Shown: positions 17,457-25,662 of the stretch, one piece after another | Layout of the letters: the number at the start of each line of letters is the position of its first letter | Numbering within the stretch: the first letter of the stretch is position 1 | Notes under the pieces: model-generated | The model's input: the letters and a program-made list of their open reading frames with translations, nothing else | What the model was told of the DNA's origin: nothing | Database searches by the model: none | From: Pseudomonas sp. SST3 | GTDB taxonomy: Bacteria > Pseudomonadota > Gammaproteobacteria > Pseudomonadales > Pseudomonadaceae | Direction of reading: 5' to 3' | Length of the DNA stretch: 64,000 nt | NCBI RefSeq assembly: GCF_003325755.1 | Contig: NZ_QORI02000011.1 | Span: 124,033 to 188,032 of the forward strand | Translations under genes and position numbers: made by a program

Positions 17457-18227
17457 TCATTCCTCGATCTGCAGCTCCCGCGCCCGGGTGTAGACGTAAC
17501 GGACCTTCTCATACTCGAACGGCGAATTGAGCTGCCCATAACGCAGGCTTGTCGTATGGCGAAGGTCGATCAATCGCAGAGCAGTGACGCCGAACTCGCC
17601 GCCGCTGGCCTCGGCGTAGCTGAAGTAGTCAACTTGTCGCTCGACGCCGAAATCAAAGGCCTGGCCCGCGGTGTCGCGCAAATTGGACGGGCCAAGCGCC
17701 GGCAGGATCAGGTACGGGCCATGCGGGACGCCATAAAATCCCAATGTCTGGCCGAAGTCCTCGCTGTGGCGGGGCAATCCCATGCGGGTCGCCGGATCCC
17801 AGATTCCGCCGACGCCAAGAATGGTGTTGAACAGCAGGCGAGCGGTGGTGTTCATCGCCCGCTTGGCCTTGAGCTGCGCCACGCTGTTGAACAAGGTGGG
17901 TATCTCACCAAGATTACTGAAGAAGTTGCTCACCCCGGTGCGTACGACCCGCGGGGTCACATATCTGTAGCCACGTACCGCCGGCAGCATTACCCATTGA
18001 TCCAGCCGGTAGTTGAAATAGTACATGCGTCGGTTCAGCGACTCCCAAGGGTCGTAGATGTCCAGTGCATGGAAGGTGGCGCGTTCGAATTCGCGCTGAT
18101 CCAGTCCGGGATTGAAGTCCAGGTTGCGTAGTGGATGGGTGAAGCCATCCTCGTCGGGGACAGGCGTCTGGGCGCCGGCGAGGCTGCTGGCGAGCAGCAA
18201 CAGCCCAAGCAGGTAACGTCTAGCCAC
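17457..18227 (-). CDS. mlaA: MlaA/VacJ-family outer-membrane lipid asymmetry protein
   Basis: A GTG at 18227 overlaps the upstream gene's stop by 8 bp and gives a neat signal peptide (ARRYLLGLLLLASSLAGA). The ATG at 18254 would add nine residues. The mature part has the VacJ hallmarks DPWESLNRRMYYFNYRLDQW, NLGEIPTLFNSVAQLK, GIWDPATRMGLPRHSEDFGQTLG and GPYLILP. MlaA removes misplaced phospholipids from the outer leaflet together with OmpC and the MlaBCDEF transporter. The predicted signal region has no cysteine lipobox, so this copy may be soluble or anchored by its own helices. It is coupled to the hydrolase gene in front. Confidence 0.9.
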   Translation of the reverse strand: MARRYLLGLLLLASSLAGAQTPVPDEDGFTHPLRNLDFNPGLDQREFERATFHALDIYDPWESLNRRMYYFNYRLDQWVMLPAVRGYRYVTPRVVRTGVSNFFSNLGEIPTLFNSVAQLKAKRAMNTTARLLFNTILGVGGIWDPATRMGLPRHSEDFGQTLGFYGVPHGPYLILPALGPSNLRDTAGQAFDFGVERQVDYFSYAEASGGEFGVTALRLIDLRHTTSLRYGQLNSPFEYEKVRYVYTRARELQIEE

Positions 18228-19512
18228 GGAAAAACTCCAGCATGTCTTGGGCATTGACCCGGTAATCGAGGTTGCCGCAATGGCCGCCGCGTGGGTAAAG
18301 CGTCATGCGCTCGCCGAAGGTGCGGCGTAGAAAGCCCAGATCTCCAGCGCCGAGAATGATGTCGTCGGCATTATGCATGACGGCGATCTTCTGGCTGTCG
18401 CGCAGATAGTCTTCCAGCGCATAGAGGCTGACTTGCTGCACCAGCTGTGCCAGGCTGCCGCCATCCTTTTGAGCGCGCCACATGGGAATGAGCTGTTCGG
18501 TGATATAGCAGTCGAAGTCACAAAGCAAAGCGCGCCGGAAGAATGGCTCGAGGCTGGTTCCTTCGTCGATCGGATGCTTGGGCGGAACGATTAAGCCTCG
18601 GCGGTTGATCAGGTCCGAGGTAAAGACGATATCGGCCGCCGAGAATCGGAACACCGAGCCAATCAGCATCGCCATCTGCTCGTCCGTCAGCCGCAGGGCT
18701 GATCGTTGAAAGTCGAACAGCATGGCTTCGTCGAGATTGATCGATCCATGCTGCCGATAGTAACGAGTCAGCTTTTCCAGAATGACTTCATAGAAGGTAG
18801 TGGTGCTGTCGATTGCCTCGACTTGAGTCTGCACCAGCTTGTCGAGGTTATTGATGGAGGTGTAGAGGTTTACCGGCGGGTTCAGCATCAGCACGCGCTT
18901 GAAGTTGAAACTCTGCCGAGTCTCGTCGAGCTTGCTGACGAAGGCGGCGTTGAGCGCGCCGAGACTGTAGCCGGTGAGGTTGAACTCGGTGATGGGCAGC
19001 TCATGCTGTTGCGCCCGGACCGCCTGCATGACCCGGTACAGATCCTTGGCATCGTCAGGACTGTAGCCCGGCGTGGCGAAGCGTGAAGCGGCGGCAATGA
19101 AGTCGAAACTGGTCGGCGAAGACAGCTGCACCACGTGATACCCAGCCCCGTAGAACAGTCGCTTCAGGTATTCGGTCTTGCCGGCCGCATAGCTCGCGCC
19201 GGTGCCAGAAATAATGAACATCAGCGGGGCCGGGCCGGGTTGCCGCGCCAGGCGGTAGGTCAGTCGTTTCACGGCCCAGAAGTTATCCGGCAGCGTGAAC
19301 TCGCGTTCGGGGTGCAGTCGCAGATGGTAATCGGCCTGATCGATGTCGTCGTCGCCGGGCACCTCGGCACGCAACGCGGCCGGGGTTGTGGCGATTGTCG
19401 CTTCGAACGGGTTGCTCAACGGATAGCCATATTCTTCGACGCTGATATCCGCGGCGTAGGCAGGCGCTACGGCCAGCGAGAGCAGTGCGGTCAGGCACAA
19501 CAGCAACGGCAT
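18220..19512 (-). CDS. Secreted alpha/beta-hydrolase-fold protein of unknown substrate
   Basis: The ATG at 19512 has AGGAGA upstream at good spacing and starts a signal peptide (MPLLLCLTALLSLAVAPAYA). The much longer frame from 19719 is therefore rejected. The 430-aa protein has an oxyanion-type MFIISGTGASYAAGK stretch near residue 100. The nucleophile elbow LTGYSLGALNAAF carries the GxSxG serine. A late GGHCGN could supply the catalytic His and HNADDIIL the Asp. It is probably a periplasmic or envelope hydrolase. Its coupling to mlaA suggests an envelope-lipid role, but this is inference. Homologues are sometimes mislabelled as protein kinases in databases. Confidence 0.8.
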   Translation of the reverse strand: MPLLLCLTALLSLAVAPAYAADISVEEYGYPLSNPFEATIATTPAALRAEVPGDDDIDQADYHLRLHPEREFTLPDNFWAVKRLTYRLARQPGPAPLMFIISGTGASYAAGKTEYLKRLFYGAGYHVVQLSSPTSFDFIAAASRFATPGYSPDDAKDLYRVMQAVRAQQHELPITEFNLTGYSLGALNAAFVSKLDETRQSFNFKRVLMLNPPVNLYTSINNLDKLVQTQVEAIDSTTTFYEVILEKLTRYYRQHGSINLDEAMLFDFQRSALRLTDEQMAMLIGSVFRFSAADIVFTSDLINRRGLIVPPKHPIDEGTSLEPFFRRALLCDFDCYITEQLIPMWRAQKDGGSLAQLVQQVSLYALEDYLRDSQKIAVMHNADDIILGAGDLGFLRRTFGERMTLYPRGGHCGNLDYRVNAQDMLEFFRG

Positions 19513-20015
19513 GTATGGGGCTCTCCTGGGACTGGCTTGGATGTTCGGCAAACTCGTGATCCTGGGGTTGGCTGACGAAGATCGGTGCTGCCATAGGAAG
19601 CGCAGCCGGCGACGGACGGCGATCCGACGCAGCGGATTCTCGTTCATGGTTGGCGAGTGTAGATTGGTTTCTGCACGGCGAGCCGGTCCTTTGGCGACGG
19701 CAGCTGAGGGTCTTAACATCCTTATCGAAGCATGTCCGGCCGTCTATTCGGCGTTCCGGCGCGTGTGGTTTCAGCGGCGTGGTGCACTTCTGCTGTGCAT
19801 GTTCGCTTTATCCTTGCCGTCCTTTGCGGAATTAAACCGCGGGAGGCGCAAGGCGTTACCCATTGACCACAAGTTGGCCGGCTGGTTGCGCTCATGATCG
19901 CTCGTTGAACGTTCGCATCTTCCTGGTCACCGCCGGTATCCCATCTTTCGCCCGGTAAATGGGCCGTTAAGCACGCGGCGCGTCGGACCACGGCTGGCGG
20001 CGTCCCACCGGCTCG
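19513..20015. other. Intergenic region of about 500 bp with no supported gene
   Basis: This lies upstream of the hydrolase gene and downstream of the DUF2061 gene. It contains only short frames without ribosome sites. The hydrolase promoter should be near 19515-19600. No RNA gene, repeat or convincing terminator is seen. Confidence 0.4.
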
Positions 20016-20240
20016 TCAGGCCTGATGATGCAGCCACGCATGGGCGGGAATTCCATCGTGCGGAGCCGGACGCTTTTCCAGCTTTTGCCAGACTTTCTCG
20101 TGAAAATAGAAGCCAACCGAATTGCAGAGCGGCTCGATGGCGGCGACCAGACCGCCCGCGGCAAGACTTCCGGTCAAGGCATAGGTCACCGTGAAGGCGA
20201 TGCAGAAGTGCATCAGGGTGAACGTGATTGTCTTGGTCAT
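20016..20240 (-). CDS. DUF2061 small membrane protein
   Basis: The 74-aa product begins MTKTITFTLMHFCIAFTVTY. It has two hydrophobic segments (about 5-22 and 24-42), then the conserved FYFHEKVWQKL helix typical of DUF2061. The family's function is unknown; it is a small inner-membrane protein. It is divergent from the DUF485-actP operon. Confidence 0.85.
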   Translation of the reverse strand: MTKTITFTLMHFCIAFTVTYALTGSLAAGGLVAAIEPLCNSVGFYFHEKVWQKLEKRPAPHDGIPAHAWLHHQA

Positions 20241-20496
20241 GGAGTGGCTCCGAGATGCGGTCGAGATTTATTCTCTGTTGGGCGATAGTCTCGCTCCGTC
20301 ATCCCAGATTGAAAAATCGTCGTGTTCGATGATCGGTATAGTCTCGCTCTATGTCCGCAAAATGAACCTCCGGAGGCTCTAGAACGGCTGTTTCGGAAAA
20401 TAAAAACCAGACTATGGTCGAGTGGTGTTCGGTCTGTCGGGCTCTACAGTAGCCGCCTGCCCTCATCAGTGGGTAGCGATCGTGTGGAGACAGACA

Positions 20497-20811
20497 ATGC
20501 AAAATGAAGATGTTTACCGGCAGATCTATGCCAATCCGCGCTTCCAGGAATTGGTCGCGAAACGCGGTCGCTTCGCCTGGCTGCTCTCGGCCGTGATGCT
20601 CGGTGCTTATCTCGCGTTTATCCTGCTGATCGCTTTTGAGCCAGCAATCCTGGGCATTCCTCTGGCAGCAGGCACCGTTACCACTTGGGGTATTCCGGTG
20701 GGCGTCGGTGTGATCTTTATGGCGTTCATTCTCACGGGCGTCTACGTCCAGCGCGCCAACGGCGAGTTTGACCGTATCAACCAGGAAATCCTCAACGAGG
20801 CTCAGCAATGA
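20497..20811 (+). CDS. DUF485 inner-membrane protein, partner of ActP (YjcH-like)
   Basis: The ATG at 20497 begins [20 protein letters not shown], the standard DUF485 start. The frame start at 20422 is upstream noise. The 104-aa protein has the family's N-terminal [14 protein letters not shown] motif and two membrane helices (about 28-48 and 62-84). It is almost always encoded directly before the acetate symporter and overlaps actP by 4 bp here (ATGA). Its function is thought to be linked to acetate transport. Confidence 0.93.
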   Translation: MQNEDVYRQIYANPRFQELVAKRGRFAWLLSAVMLGAYLAFILLIAFEPAILGIPLAAGTVTTWGIPVGVGVIFMAFILTGVYVQRANGEFDRINQEILNEAQQ

Positions 20812-22466
20812 TGGTCGTGCGTTTATTGATGGCAGCGGTTCTGCTGGTTGCCTCGCCGTTGTTGCTCGCCGATGCCATCACTGGCGAGGTGCAGAAACAG
20901 GCAGTCAACTACACGGCGATTGCCATGTTCGTTGCGTTCATCGCGTTCACCATGGGCATCACCAAGTGGGCAGCCAAGCGCAACACGTCCACCTCCGACT
21001 ATTACACGGCCGGCGGCAGCATCACTGGCTTCCAGAACGGTCTGGCAATTGCCGGCGACTTCATGTCCGCGGCTTCATTCCTGGGCATTTCCGCGCTGGT
21101 TTATACGAGCGGCTACGACGGCCTGATCTATTCCATCGGCTTTCTGGTCGGCTGGCCCGTGATCCTGTTTCTGATGGCGGAGCGGCTGCGTAATCTCGGC
21201 AAGTTCACCTTCTCCGACGTCGCGTCTTATCGCCTCGGACAAACCCAGATTCGCATCCTCTCGGCCTTCGGCTCGCTGATCGTGGTGGCCTTCTATCTGA
21301 TCGCGCAGATGGTCGGCGCCGGCAAGCTGATCCAGTTGTTGTTCGGTCTCGATTATTACGTCGCCGTAGTTCTGGTCGGCGTACTGATGGTCATGTACGT
21401 GCTCTTCGGCGGCATGCTGGCGACCACCTGGGTGCAGATCATCAAGGCGGTTCTGCTGCTATCGGGCGCCAGCTTCATGGCGGTCATGGTAATGAAAGCG
21501 GTGAACTTCGACTTCGGCAGTCTGTTCGCCGAAGCGGTGAGCATTCACGAGAAGGGCGCTGCGATCATGAGTCCGGGCGGGCTGGTATCTGATCCAATCT
21601 CGGCGATCTCGCTCGGTCTGGCCCTGATGTTCGGTACGGCCGGCCTACCGCACATCCTGATGCGTTTCTTCACCGTCGCCGACGCCAAGGAAGCGCGCAA
21701 GAGCGTGTTCTACGCCACTGGCTTCATCGGGTATTTCTACATCCTGACCTTCATCATCGGCTTCGGCGCCATTCTGCTGGTCAGCACCAACCCCGAGTTC
21801 AAGGACGCCGCCGGCGCCATTATCGGTGGGACCAATATGGTCGCCATCCATCTGGCCAACGCGGTTGGTGGCAATCTGTTCCTCGGCTTCATCTCCGCGG
21901 TAGCCTTCGCCACCATCCTGGCGGTCGTGGCCGGTCTGACGCTGGCGGGCGCCTCGGCCGTTTCCCATGACCTCTATGCCTGCGTGATCAAGAAGGGCAA
22001 GGCCAAGGAAGAGGACGAGATGCGCGTCACCAAGATCACCACGCTGACCTTGGGTGTCGTGGCGATTCTGTTGGGCATCATCTTCGAGAAGCAGAACATC
22101 GCCTTCATGGTGGGGCTGGCGTTCTCGATCGCGGCCAGCTGCAACTTCCCGGTGCTGTTCCTTTCCATGTACTGGAAAGGCCTGAGCACCCGTGGTGCGC
22201 TGATCGGCGGCTCGCTGGGTCTGGCTACCGCGCTGGTCCTGACTATCATCAGCCCGACCGTATGGGTCGATGTGTTCGGCTATGCCGAGGCCATCTTCCC
22301 TTACAAGTACCCGGCGTTGTTCTCGATGATCGTCGCGTTCGTGGGGATCTGGTTCTTCTCGGTCACCGATAAGTCCAAGTCGGCCGGTCTCGAGCGCGAG
22401 CGCTTCTTCTCGCAGTTCGTCCGGTCGCAGACTGGTCTGGGTTCCAGTGGGGCGGTCGCTCACTGA
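20808..22466 (+). CDS. actP: Cation/acetate symporter ActP (SSS family)
   Basis: The 552-aa product has a short signal-like first segment ([21 protein letters not shown]) and then about 13 membrane helices. Sodium:solute symporter motifs include [33 protein letters not shown] and the central [15 protein letters not shown]. Residues 385-400 form a charged loop ([12 protein letters not shown]). It takes up acetate and related short carboxylates with a cation. It is translated together with the DUF485 gene and is followed by a strong terminator. Confidence 0.96.
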   Translation: MMVVRLLMAAVLLVASPLLLADAITGEVQKQAVNYTAIAMFVAFIAFTMGITKWAAKRNTSTSDYYTAGGSITGFQNGLAIAGDFMSAASFLGISALVYTSGYDGLIYSIGFLVGWPVILFLMAERLRNLGKFTFSDVASYRLGQTQIRILSAFGSLIVVAFYLIAQMVGAGKLIQLLFGLDYYVAVVLVGVLMVMYVLFGGMLATTWVQIIKAVLLLSGASFMAVMVMKAVNFDFGSLFAEAVSIHEKGAAIMSPGGLVSDPISAISLGLALMFGTAGLPHILMRFFTVADAKEARKSVFYATGFIGYFYILTFIIGFGAILLVSTNPEFKDAAGAIIGGTNMVAIHLANAVGGNLFLGFISAVAFATILAVVAGLTLAGASAVSHDLYACVIKKGKAKEEDEMRVTKITTLTLGVVAILLGIIFEKQNIAFMVGLAFSIAASCNFPVLFLSMYWKGLSTRGALIGGSLGLATALVLTIISPTVWVDVFGYAEAIFPYKYPALFSMIVAFVGIWFFSVTDKSKSAGLERERFFSQFVRSQTGLGSSGAVAH

Positions 22467-22488
22467 TCGCTGAGCCGGACACCGAAAA

Positions 22489-22513
22489 GGGCAGCCATGA
22501 GGCTGCCCTTTTT
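22489..22513 (+). terminator. Rho-independent terminator after actP
   Basis: GGGCAGCC-ATGA-GGCTGCCC forms a perfect 8-bp stem with a 4-nt loop, followed by TTTTT. Four A residues precede it. It is 22 bp after the actP stop. Confidence 0.9.
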
Positions 22514-22668
22514 GCTTTCTACCCCTTTCGAATCTGCCTGGCCGGCGGCGTGACCGGCGCCAATCGGGCGCGGAACATGGCCGTCATTCAGCATTTCGAT
22601 AGAGGCCGGACCCGGCGTTTGCTTTCGCTAGACTCGCTGCAACACAACGGACAAGAAGGCAGCAAACG

Positions 22669-23475
22669 ATGCAAAATCGCATGATGGTCACTGGCGCCGG
22701 TTCTGGTCTCGGTCGTGAGATCGCCCTGCGCTGGGCACGAGAGGGCTGGCAGCTGGCGCTCTCGGATGTCAACGAGGTCGGTCTGGCCGAAACCCTGAAA
22801 ATGGTTCGTGAGGCCGGCGGCGACGGCTTCACCCAGCGCTGTGACGTACGCGACTACAGTCAGTTAACGGCGCTGGCACAAGCCTGCGAGACCAAACTCG
22901 GCGGTATCGACGTGGTAGTCAATAACGCCGGTGTTGCTTCCGGTGGCTTCTTCGACGAGTTGTCGCTGGAAGATTGGGAATGGCAGATCGCCATCAACCT
23001 GATGGGGGTGGTCAAGGGGTGCAAGGCCTTCCTGCCGCTGGTGCAGAAAAGTCACGGCAAGATAATCAATATCGCCTCCATGGCGGCGCTGATGCAGGCG
23101 CCCGGCATGAGCAACTACAACGTGGCCAAGGCCGGCGTGGTCGCTTTGTCGGAGAGTCTGCTGGTCGAGCTGAAGCAACAGGAAGTGGGCGTCCATGTGG
23201 TCTGCCCGTCGTTCTTCCAGACCAACCTGATGGACTCGTATCGCGGGCCGACGCCGAATATGAAGGCGCAGATCAGCAAGCTGCTGGAGGCATCGCCGAT
23301 CACTGCTGCCGATATTGCCGACTACATCTATCAGCAGGTGGCCGAAGGGGTGTTCATGATCCTGCCGCATGAGGAAGGTCGCATGGCTTGGAAAATCAAG
23401 CAGCAGAATCCGCAGGCCATTTATGACGAGATGGGTGCACTGGCGGAGAAGAAGCGCAATAAGAGCAGAACCTGA
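22669..23475 (+). CDS. Short-chain dehydrogenase/reductase
   Basis: The 268-aa product has the SDR cofactor motif TGAGSGLGREIALRW at the N-terminus, NNAG (in VVNNAGVASGG) and the catalytic Ser in IASMAALMQAP. The YNVAK pair supplies Tyr and Lys. D39 after the second strand (LSDVNE) suggests preference for NAD(H). The substrate is unknown. The gene stands between the actP terminator and an MFS gene 83 bp on. Confidence 0.9.
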   Translation: MQNRMMVTGAGSGLGREIALRWAREGWQLALSDVNEVGLAETLKMVREAGGDGFTQRCDVRDYSQLTALAQACETKLGGIDVVVNNAGVASGGFFDELSLEDWEWQIAINLMGVVKGCKAFLPLVQKSHGKIINIASMAALMQAPGMSNYNVAKAGVVALSESLLVELKQQEVGVHVVCPSFFQTNLMDSYRGPTPNMKAQISKLLEASPITAADIADYIYQQVAEGVFMILPHEEGRMAWKIKQQNPQAIYDEMGALAEKKRNKSRT

Positions 23476-23558
23476 CCAATCGGTCCGTTCTACTTGCCGT
23501 GTCCTGGGGTCGGGAGTAGGGTTGCCGGTTCGACCCCGGACCGACCCTTGGATTCACT

Positions 23559-24731
23559 GTGAAAAACCCATCCCGCTGGCTGCTCATGCTGGCTTTGGTG
23601 CTTGCCGCCATCAATCTTCGCCCCGGTATTACCTCCTTTGCGCCCCTGATCGAACGCATCGCCGCGGAGCTGAGCCTCAGCCGAAGCGTGATCAGCCTGA
23701 CCACGGCCCTGCCGGTCCTGCTGATGGGATTGCTGGCACCGCTGGCGCCACGCCTGGCAGTGCGTTTCGGTCTGGAACGGACCATCAGTCTGTGTCTGGC
23801 CCTGATCGGTCTGGCGCTGGTGTTGCGTCTGTTCGCTGAGAACGCGGCGATATTGATCGGCACGGCGGCTATGGTCGGTGCTGGTATAGCCGTTGCCGGG
23901 CCGTTGCTGTCGGGCTTCATCAAGCGGTACTTCCTCGATCGCATGGGCAAGACGGCGGCCTTTTATTCGCTGAGCATGGCTGTGGGCGGCACCATTGGCG
24001 TGGTGCTGACCGCACCGGCGACGCAGCTACTGGGTGAGCGTTGGACCTTTGGTCTTGCGCTCTGGGCGATCCCGGCCATCCTGGCGCTGATCATATGGTG
24101 GCGGTTGCCCAATCAGCCGGAGGCAGCCGCTGAGCACCGGGCGGGATTGCCCTGGGGCGAGCCTCGCGCCTGGCTGGTCAGTATTTATTTCGCTTTGCAG
24201 GCCGGGTTGTTCTACGCCTTGGCAACCTGGCTGGTGGCGCGCTACCACGAGGCCGGCTTCAGCCTGCTGCAGAGCAACGCGTTCTTCAGCGGCTTCATGC
24301 TGATTGGTATGCCGAGCGCCTTCGTCATGCCCTGGCTAGCGCAGCGCTTCGGCAACCGGCATCTTCTGATGGCCGGCTGCGGGGTGCTGGCGACGGCCTG
24401 CCTGCTGATCATCGCCTGGCTTCCGCAGGTCCAGCCGCTGGTGGTCTGCATGTTCTTGGGCGTGGCGCTGAACGGCACGTTTTCCATGTCGTTGGTGCTG
24501 CCCATGTACGAAGCAAGCACGCCGCTGGCGGTGAGCCGGCTGACCGCGATGATGCTCTGCACCGGCTATTGCCTGGCATGTTTCACGCCGGTCCTGACCG
24601 GGCTGGGGCGTGACATTGCCGGCGATTACCGGTGGCCGTTTCTGGTACTAGCCGGCATGTCAGCGGTGATGTCCGTGCTCGCCTTGCGACTGGCGTCTCG
24701 TCGCGATGTGACGGCAGCGGTTGCGACCTGA
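23559..24731 (+). CDS. MFS transporter, CynX/NimT family
   Basis: A GTG start at 23559 gives a 390-aa protein with 12 predicted membrane helices. The N-terminal INLRPGITSFAPLI is the diagnostic CynX/NimT sequence. ERIAAELSLSRSVISLTTALPVLLMGLLAP continues the pattern, shown here in part. Family members export or import small compounds such as cyanate or 2-nitroimidazole; the substrate here is unknown. It could be cotranscribed with the SDR gene. Confidence 0.88.
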   Translation: MKNPSRWLLMLALVLAAINLRPGITSFAPLIERIAAELSLSRSVISLTTALPVLLMGLLAPLAPRLAVRFGLERTISLCLALIGLALVLRLFAENAAILIGTAAMVGAGIAVAGPLLSGFIKRYFLDRMGKTAAFYSLSMAVGGTIGVVLTAPATQLLGERWTFGLALWAIPAILALIIWWRLPNQPEAAAEHRAGLPWGEPRAWLVSIYFALQAGLFYALATWLVARYHEAGFSLLQSNAFFSGFMLIGMPSAFVMPWLAQRFGNRHLLMAGCGVLATACLLIIAWLPQVQPLVVCMFLGVALNGTFSMSLVLPMYEASTPLAVSRLTAMMLCTGYCLACFTPVLTGLGRDIAGDYRWPFLVLAGMSAVMSVLALRLASRRDVTAAVAT

Positions 24732-24862
24732 AGATACGAGGGCAGTGAGAAGGTGTGGCCTGCGTCACTCCTGAGCAGTGCGAAGCTTTTATGGCCGCAG
24801 CGCATGCTGGAACGCCGGCTGGATTTGGTTGAACATGTCGGGCTTTGGTCTGGAGTATCCCT

Positions 24863-25285
24863 GTGGAGCCGGAATCCATCGTCTACGGCAGCATCCGCGA
24901 CTGGCCCTCGCCCGATGTCGAGCAATGTCGGTCGCGTCGCGCCGTCAATCGCCGTGCATTGGATAGCCTGCCGCGAGGCGAGGGTTGGCCCTTCATCGGA
25001 CGGGAGATGTTTTCCTTCTGTGCGGACGAAGGCCTGTATCAGACCCAGGTGATTCACTTCGGGGCCAGCTATCGTGCGGTGGAATATGAGTGGGCGCTGT
25101 GGGTGCGCAATTTCGAGGCGCTGCTCAACGAACTCTACTGGACCAGCGCGGTGGTCCATCTGGAAACCGAGCTTAACGGCACGCACACCTTTCGCTGGGA
25201 GACCGACAGCGGCTCGCATAGTCCGCATCAGCGTGAACTGCGTATGCGCTGCGCCTGGGAACGCGACGGAGGCGTGCTGGGCTGA
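24863..25285 (+). CDS. Conserved hypothetical protein, about 140 aa
   Basis: A GTG at 24863 (VEPESIVYGSIRDWP) is my preferred start; a TTG at 24845 is also in frame. The protein is rich in Trp, Arg and Glu (RAVEYEWALWVRNFEALLNELYW, HTFRWETDSG). It has no signal peptide or membrane segment and no motif I recognise. It ends 3 bp before the convergent YheU gene's stop. The residue pattern and Pseudomonas-like codon use support a real gene. Function is unknown. Confidence 0.65.
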   Translation: MEPESIVYGSIRDWPSPDVEQCRSRRAVNRRALDSLPRGEGWPFIGREMFSFCADEGLYQTQVIHFGASYRAVEYEWALWVRNFEALLNELYWTSAVVHLETELNGTHTFRWETDSGSHSPHQRELRMRCAWERDGGVLG

Positions 25286-25288
25286 GGT

Positions 25289-25519
25289 TCAGTCTTCCAG
25301 CCATTCCTTTGGCACGTCGCGCCTGAGCGCCAACTGGCATTGCTGGTGTTCCGCATCGAAGACGATCACGGCCGTACCCCTGCTTAGCGCATGACGTACC
25401 CGCTCGACACGGGTCACCAGCGGTGTTTCGTCACCGTTGTCAGTGCCTTCGCGCGTTACGAAGTCCTCGATGAGGCGGGTGAGGGTGTCGGGTTCGAGCT
25501 GGTCGTGGGGAATGAGCAT
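25289..25519 (-). CDS. YheU family protein (UPF0270)
   Basis: The 76-aa product begins MLIPHDQLEPDTLTRLIEDFVTREGT, the standard YheU N-terminus. It continues with TRVERVRHALSRGTAVIVFD and ends in acidic KEWLED. The family is small, cytoplasmic and of unknown function. The 144-bp space between it and the sensor-kinase stop contains no gene. Confidence 0.9.
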   Translation of the reverse strand: MLIPHDQLEPDTLTRLIEDFVTREGTDNGDETPLVTRVERVRHALSRGTAVIVFDAEHQQCQLALRRDVPKEWLED

Positions 25520-25662
25520 GGATTCGAATCAGGTAAGAGGTTCGGGTTCGATGATCGAATTGCGGAGGATCCATTGGCGTTTCGCGAAAAATAAAGGCCT
25601 TTTGCGCCGCACGGCGATATTCGGCGCTGACTCGGCATAAGCCGGCTACGCGTTCCGCGCGG

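Noticed and set aside
19511..19897. A 128-codon plus-strand frame in the gap upstream of the hydrolase gene
   Set aside because: It starts over the hydrolase signal-peptide region, has no ribosome site, and its translation resembles no protein I recognise.
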